Assembly (NCBI RefSeq): GCF_014635305.1
Contig: NZ_BMCS01000002.1
Span: 868,001 to 932,000, forward strand
Length of the DNA stretch: 64,000 nt
Source of the DNA: Williamsia phyllosphaerae
Lineage (GTDB): Bacteria > Actinomycetota > Actinomycetes > Mycobacteriales > Mycobacteriaceae
Direction of reading: 5' to 3'
The position numbers and the translations under genes are program-made. Of this stretch, positions 60,835-64,000 are shown in pieces (positions within the stretch are counted from its first letter, which is position 1; each line of letters opens with the position of its first letter). The notes beneath the pieces are model-generated. The model searched no databases, was not told the DNA's origin, and was given only the letters and a program-made list of their open reading frames with translations.

Positions 60835-61658
60835 GGGCGCCCGCGTTCCTCCTGATCGCGGTACTGGCGCTGACGGCGTGCTCGACCTCTGGCGACGACC
60901 CCACACAGACCACGTCGTCGCCTGCGGGTGCGGTCGCCGGGGTCACACTGCCCCCGACCACCGGTGGCTTCGACTACCAACTCGGCGGGGCCTACCCGCC
61001 GGCTGCCGGCGTCACCGTCGTCGAGCGCGACAGCACCGCTGATCCGGCGCCCGGCGTCTACTCGGTCTGTTACATCAACGGCTTCCAGACGCAGCCCGGA
61101 GTCACGTGGCCCGACGAATTGCTCGTCCACCGCAGCGACGGTTCGCTCCTCGTCGACCCGGGATGGCCCGACGAGCATCTGATCGACCTGTCGACAGCGG
61201 ACCACCGAGCGTCGGCAGCCGACCGCCACCAGGCGACCATCGACCTGTGCGCCCGAAAGGGGTTCCGGTCTGTCGAGTTCGACAACCTCGACTCGTATTC
61301 GCGGTCGCACGGGGCATTCGGTGTCGACGACGCCGGCGAATTCGCCCGGATGCTCACCGACCGGGCACATCGCGCCGGGATGGCGGTGGCCCAGAAGAAC
61401 GCCACCGATCTTCTCGGACGCGGGCGCACCGAGATCGGGTTCGACTTCGCCGTGTCCGAGGAGTGCGACCGCTACGACGAGTGCGCGGAGTTCACGAATG
61501 CATATGGCGACCACGTCTACGACATCGAGTACACCGACGACCTGCGCGGCGGTTTCACCGATGTGTGCGAGCGGCCCGACACCCCGCGAATGACGATCCT
61601 TCGTGACCGCGATCTGGTGGCGCCGAACAACCCGGCCCACCGCTATGAGCACTGCTGA
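60831..61658 (+). CDS. Lipoprotein with GH114-like (endo-alpha-1,4-polygalactosaminidase) domain
   Basis: A 275-residue exported lipoprotein. VRAPAFLLIAVLALTACSTS has a lipobox (LTAC) with the cysteine near residue 17. The mature domain resembles GH114: FDYQLGGAYPPAAGVTVVERD, YSVCYINGFQTQP, RKGFRSVEFDNLDSY (the acidic residues at the barrel end), and MAVAQKNATDLL. GH114 enzymes cut galactosamine-rich polysaccharides; the real substrate here could be a cell-wall or biofilm glycan. The GTG start overlaps the hydrolase stop. Confidence 0.85.
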   Translation: MRAPAFLLIAVLALTACSTSGDDPTQTTSSPAGAVAGVTLPPTTGGFDYQLGGAYPPAAGVTVVERDSTADPAPGVYSVCYINGFQTQPGVTWPDELLVHRSDGSLLVDPGWPDEHLIDLSTADHRASAADRHQATIDLCARKGFRSVEFDNLDSYSRSHGAFGVDDAGEFARMLTDRAHRAGMAVAQKNATDLLGRGRTEIGFDFAVSEECDRYDECAEFTNAYGDHVYDIEYTDDLRGGFTDVCERPDTPRMTILRDRDLVAPNNPAHRYEHC

Positions 61659-61761
61659 CCACCCGCCAGTGCCCGGGGGTTTTCGGCACGGTCGGCGGAA
61701 AGTTCCGCGCGGTCAGCGAGCAATGGTGCACTGACCCAGCGCTGTGCTGCTTGGATGAGGC

Positions 61762-63234
61762 ATGACCTTCAGATCGCACGCGCTGCGTAGATCGATCACG
61801 CTCCCGCTGCTGATCCTGACGATGCTGCTGGCCGTGATCGCGGGCTCCACCGCAGTGGCTTCGCGTGCCGACGCCGCACCGGCGTTCCCGACCGTCGAGC
61901 CGGGCGTCCTCACCGTCGGGACCGAAGGGACGTATTCGCCCTTCACCTACCACGACGACACCGGCAAGCTCACCGGCTTCGACGTCGACGTCATCACAGA
62001 CATCGCCGATCGACTCGGTCTGAAGATCAAGTTCGTCGAGTCCCCCTTCGACAGCTTGTTCCCCGCGCTCGAGGCAGGTCGCTTCGACGTCATCGCGAAT
62101 CAGATCTCCTACAGCGACGAGCGCGCCGCGAAGTACGACCTGTCCGACCCCTACGTCGAGTCAGCAGGCGTCATCGTCGCCAAGACCGACGACGATTCGA
62201 TCAAGTCGGTCGCCGACCTCCGGGGCAAGACATCGGCACAGTCGCTGACGAGCAACTACGCCGAGATCGCCAAGGCTGCAGGCGCGAACGTCGTGTCGGT
62301 CGACGGTTTCACGACGGCCATCAACCTGCTCGATCAGGGCCGCGTACAGGCGACGGTCAACGACGAGTTGACCGTCAAGGACTACCTGCGAACCAGCAAG
62401 AACACGAGCCTTCACGTCGCGGCCACGACGCCGGACGTGAGCAGGCAGGTGTTCGCCGCTCGCAAGGGTTCGCAGATGATGCCGGCGATCAACGAGCAGA
62501 TCACCGCTCTTCGCTCTGACGGCACCCTCGACAAGACCTACGCGAAGTACTTCAACGCAACTGCGTCATCGTCGTCGACGTGGGACGTGGTGCGCCGCAA
62601 TCTGGTCCCCATGCTCAAGGCAGCGATCACAGGAACGATCCCGCTGACGGCGATCAGCTTCGTCATCGGCCTCGCCATCGCGCTCGGCGTGGCCATCGCA
62701 CGGATGTCGAATCGGCGGGTCGTCAGCAGCATCGCCGCGCTGTACATCTCCATCATTCGCGGCACGCCGTTGCTGGTGCAGCTGTTCATCATCTTCTACG
62801 CACTGCCCGAGTTGAACATCGTGGTGAGTCCGTTCCCAGCCGCGGTCGTTGCATTCAGCCTCAACGTCGGTGGCTATGCGGCCGAGATCATCCGTGCCGC
62901 GATCGAGTCCATCAACAAGGGCCAGTGGGAGGCCGCGGCCACCATCGGCATGAACTACCGGACAACGCTGCGCCGCATCATCCTCCCGCAGGCGGCGCGG
63001 ACTGCGGTGCCGCCGCTGTCGAACACGCTGATCTCACTGGTCAAGGACACGTCGTTGGCGTCGACGATCCTGGTTCTGGAGCTCTTCCGGCGTACTCAGG
63101 AGGCGGCGGCACCGACGTTCGACTACCTGCCCCTTTACGCCGCCGCCGCGGTGTACTACCTGGTGATCTGCCTGGTGTTGTCCTTCGGTCAATCCAATCT
63201 CGAGACCCGGCTCAGAAAGTTTGTGGCGACATGA
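61762..63234 (+). CDS. Polar amino-acid ABC transporter, binding protein fused to permease
   Basis: A 490-residue fusion. After a signal sequence ([20 protein letters not shown]) residues about 40-270 form a family 3 substrate-binding protein ([52 protein letters not shown]). Residues about 275-490 form a HisM/GlnP-type permease with the EAA loop ([23 protein letters not shown]) and [19 protein letters not shown]. The stop overlaps the ATPase start by ATGA. The 103 bases before ATG hold a GGTCAG/CTGACC repeat but no riboswitch I can support. Substrate unknown, perhaps cystine or glutamine. Confidence 0.93.
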   Translation: MTFRSHALRRSITLPLLILTMLLAVIAGSTAVASRADAAPAFPTVEPGVLTVGTEGTYSPFTYHDDTGKLTGFDVDVITDIADRLGLKIKFVESPFDSLFPALEAGRFDVIANQISYSDERAAKYDLSDPYVESAGVIVAKTDDDSIKSVADLRGKTSAQSLTSNYAEIAKAAGANVVSVDGFTTAINLLDQGRVQATVNDELTVKDYLRTSKNTSLHVAATTPDVSRQVFAARKGSQMMPAINEQITALRSDGTLDKTYAKYFNATASSSSTWDVVRRNLVPMLKAAITGTIPLTAISFVIGLAIALGVAIARMSNRRVVSSIAALYISIIRGTPLLVQLFIIFYALPELNIVVSPFPAAVVAFSLNVGGYAAEIIRAAIESINKGQWEAAATIGMNYRTTLRRIILPQAARTAVPPLSNTLISLVKDTSLASTILVLELFRRTQEAAAPTFDYLPLYAAAAVYYLVICLVLSFGQSNLETRLRKFVAT

Positions 63235-64000
63235 CCGAACCGAAGACCCTTCATGGCACCGACGTCGTCGAGGTCACCGGCCTGACGAAGTCGTTCGACG
63301 GTCCCAAAGGCGAGCCCATCCAGGTGCTGCGCGACAACGACTTCTCCGTCGCCCCCGGATCGGTCACCGTGATCATCGGTCCGTCCGGGTCGGGCAAGAC
63401 CACGATGCTCCGGTCGCTCAACGCACTGGACATCCCCGACGCGGGCGTGATCCGCATCGGCGAGGTGAGTGTCGACTTCGCCGCCCTGGGGAAGCCGCGC
63501 AAGGGCCTCGGATCCGGACGCAAGCTCACCCGGGCCGACAACGCGCTGCTCGCGCGGTACCGACTGCAGAGCGGCATGGTGTTCCAGTCGCACAATCTCT
63601 TCCCCAACAAGACGGTGCTGCAGAACGTCACCGAGGGGCCGGTCATCGTGCAGAAACGCGACGCAGAGGAGGCCCGCGGTGATGCCCACGCGCTGCTCGA
63701 GCGGGTCGGGCTGGCCGCGCAGGCCGAGCAACTCCCCCATCAACTGTCCGGCGGTCAGCAGCAGCGCGTCGGCATCGCGCGCGCACTGGCGATGAAACCC
63801 ACCGTGGTGCTGTTCGACGAGCCCACCTCCGCGCTCGACCCGGAACTGGTCGGTGACGTCCTCGGTGTCATCAAGGACCTCGCCGTCGAGGGCACGACGA
63901 TGGTGATCGTCACCCACGAGATCCGGTTCGCCCAACAGGTCAGCAACCAGGTGCTGTTCATCGATGGCGGCGCCATCGTCGAGCGCGGAACCCCCGCCGA
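63231..64000 (+). CDS. Amino-acid ABC transporter ATPase, 3' end missing
   Basis: About 256 codons of an ABC ATPase, cut by the window end shortly before the expected stop. Walker A is [17 protein letters not shown], the Q loop [19 protein letters not shown], signature [16 protein letters not shown], Walker [19 protein letters not shown] loop VIVTHEI. This fits the PAAT amino-acid subfamily. An insertion between Walker A and the Q loop (about residues 75-105, rich in [14 protein letters not shown]) is longer than in GlnQ. Coupled to the fused permease gene. Confidence 0.95.
   Translation, partial: MTEPKTLHGTDVVEVTGLTKSFDGPKGEPIQVLRDNDFSVAPGSVTVIIGPSGSGKTTMLRSLNALDIPDAGVIRIGEVSVDFAALGKPRKGLGSGRKLTRADNALLARYRLQSGMVFQSHNLFPNKTVLQNVTEGPVIVQKRDAEEARGDAHALLERVGLAAQAEQLPHQLSGGQQQRVGIARALAMKPTVVLFDEPTSALDPELVGDVLGVIKDLAVEGTTMVIVTHEIRFAQQVSNQVLFIDGGAIVERGTPA

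Noticed and set aside
61659-61761. Riboswitch before the amino-acid ABC transporter
   Set aside because: There is a GGTCAG/CTGACC dyad, but I could not match any SAM, lysine, glycine or other riboswitch core; a covariance-model search would be needed.

Overview
The window looks like the chromosome of a high-GC actinobacterium, most likely a mycolic-acid-containing Corynebacteriales member (Gordonia-like). The signs are very GC-rich third codon positions, long antisense shadow frames, MMPL and heteromeric acyl-CoA dehydrogenase families, a homologue of the mycothiol-dependent reductase Rv2466c, GAF-ANTAR and PucR regulators, and many ATGA/GTGA translational overlaps. The genus is inferred from gene content; no rRNA or marker gene is present.

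Region 1 (1-15958). A leftward acyl-CoA catabolic operon (CoA-transferase, two acyl-CoA dehydrogenase subunits, enoyl-CoA hydratase cut by the window edge) lies back to back with a rightward operon bounded by two CCCCCGGGGG operators: DsbA-like reductase, a 55-residue cysteine-rich protein, MMPL pump, DUF302 protein and a CsoR/CstR-type repressor. Next come a small membrane protein and a convergent HxlR-like regulator that share a 17-bp operator. A six-gene leftward operon follows, every junction a 4-bp overlap: thioesterase, Baeyer-Villiger-type monooxygenase, SDR, hydrolase fused to a beta-propeller lactonase-like domain, SDR, PucR regulator.

Region 2 (16034-30000). A membrane GGDEF protein, a GlcD-type FAD oxidase, two coupled membrane-anchored exported proteins, the bacterial Hen1-Pnkp RNA repair pair, a spore-photoproduct-lyase-like radical SAM protein, a divergent SDR/LysR pair, and a NemR-like TetR with a DJ-1 family protein.

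Region 3 (30000-44800). A TetR repressor with twin operators faces a hydrolase/MDR/SDR operon that contains a large branched hairpin. Then an acyl-CoA ligase/hydrolase pair, glutathione-independent formaldehyde dehydrogenase, an orphan RelA/SpoT-domain protein, and a cassette (SDR, MHS-family transporter, split transketolase, GntR) tied together by repeated GTCAAC operators. The GntR gene appears to use an ATC start codon.

Region 4 (44800-51000). A Fic protein preceded by a 35-bp inverted repeat, a small gene-poor patch bounded by tRNA-Phe and a decayed copy of its 3' half and holding a nucleotidyltransferase with twin operators, tRNAs Phe, Asp, Glu and Lys, and a DHA2-family exporter with its TetR regulator.

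Region 5 (51000-64000). GAF-ANTAR regulator, GlxA-type AraC regulator facing a TetR, HxlR facing an aldo/keto reductase, a secreted protein built on 33-bp tandem repeats, a CitA/CitB-like two-component system with its CitMHS citrate carrier, a hydrolase coupled to a GH114-like lipoprotein, and a polar amino-acid ABC system whose binding protein is fused to the permease; its ATPase runs off the right edge.
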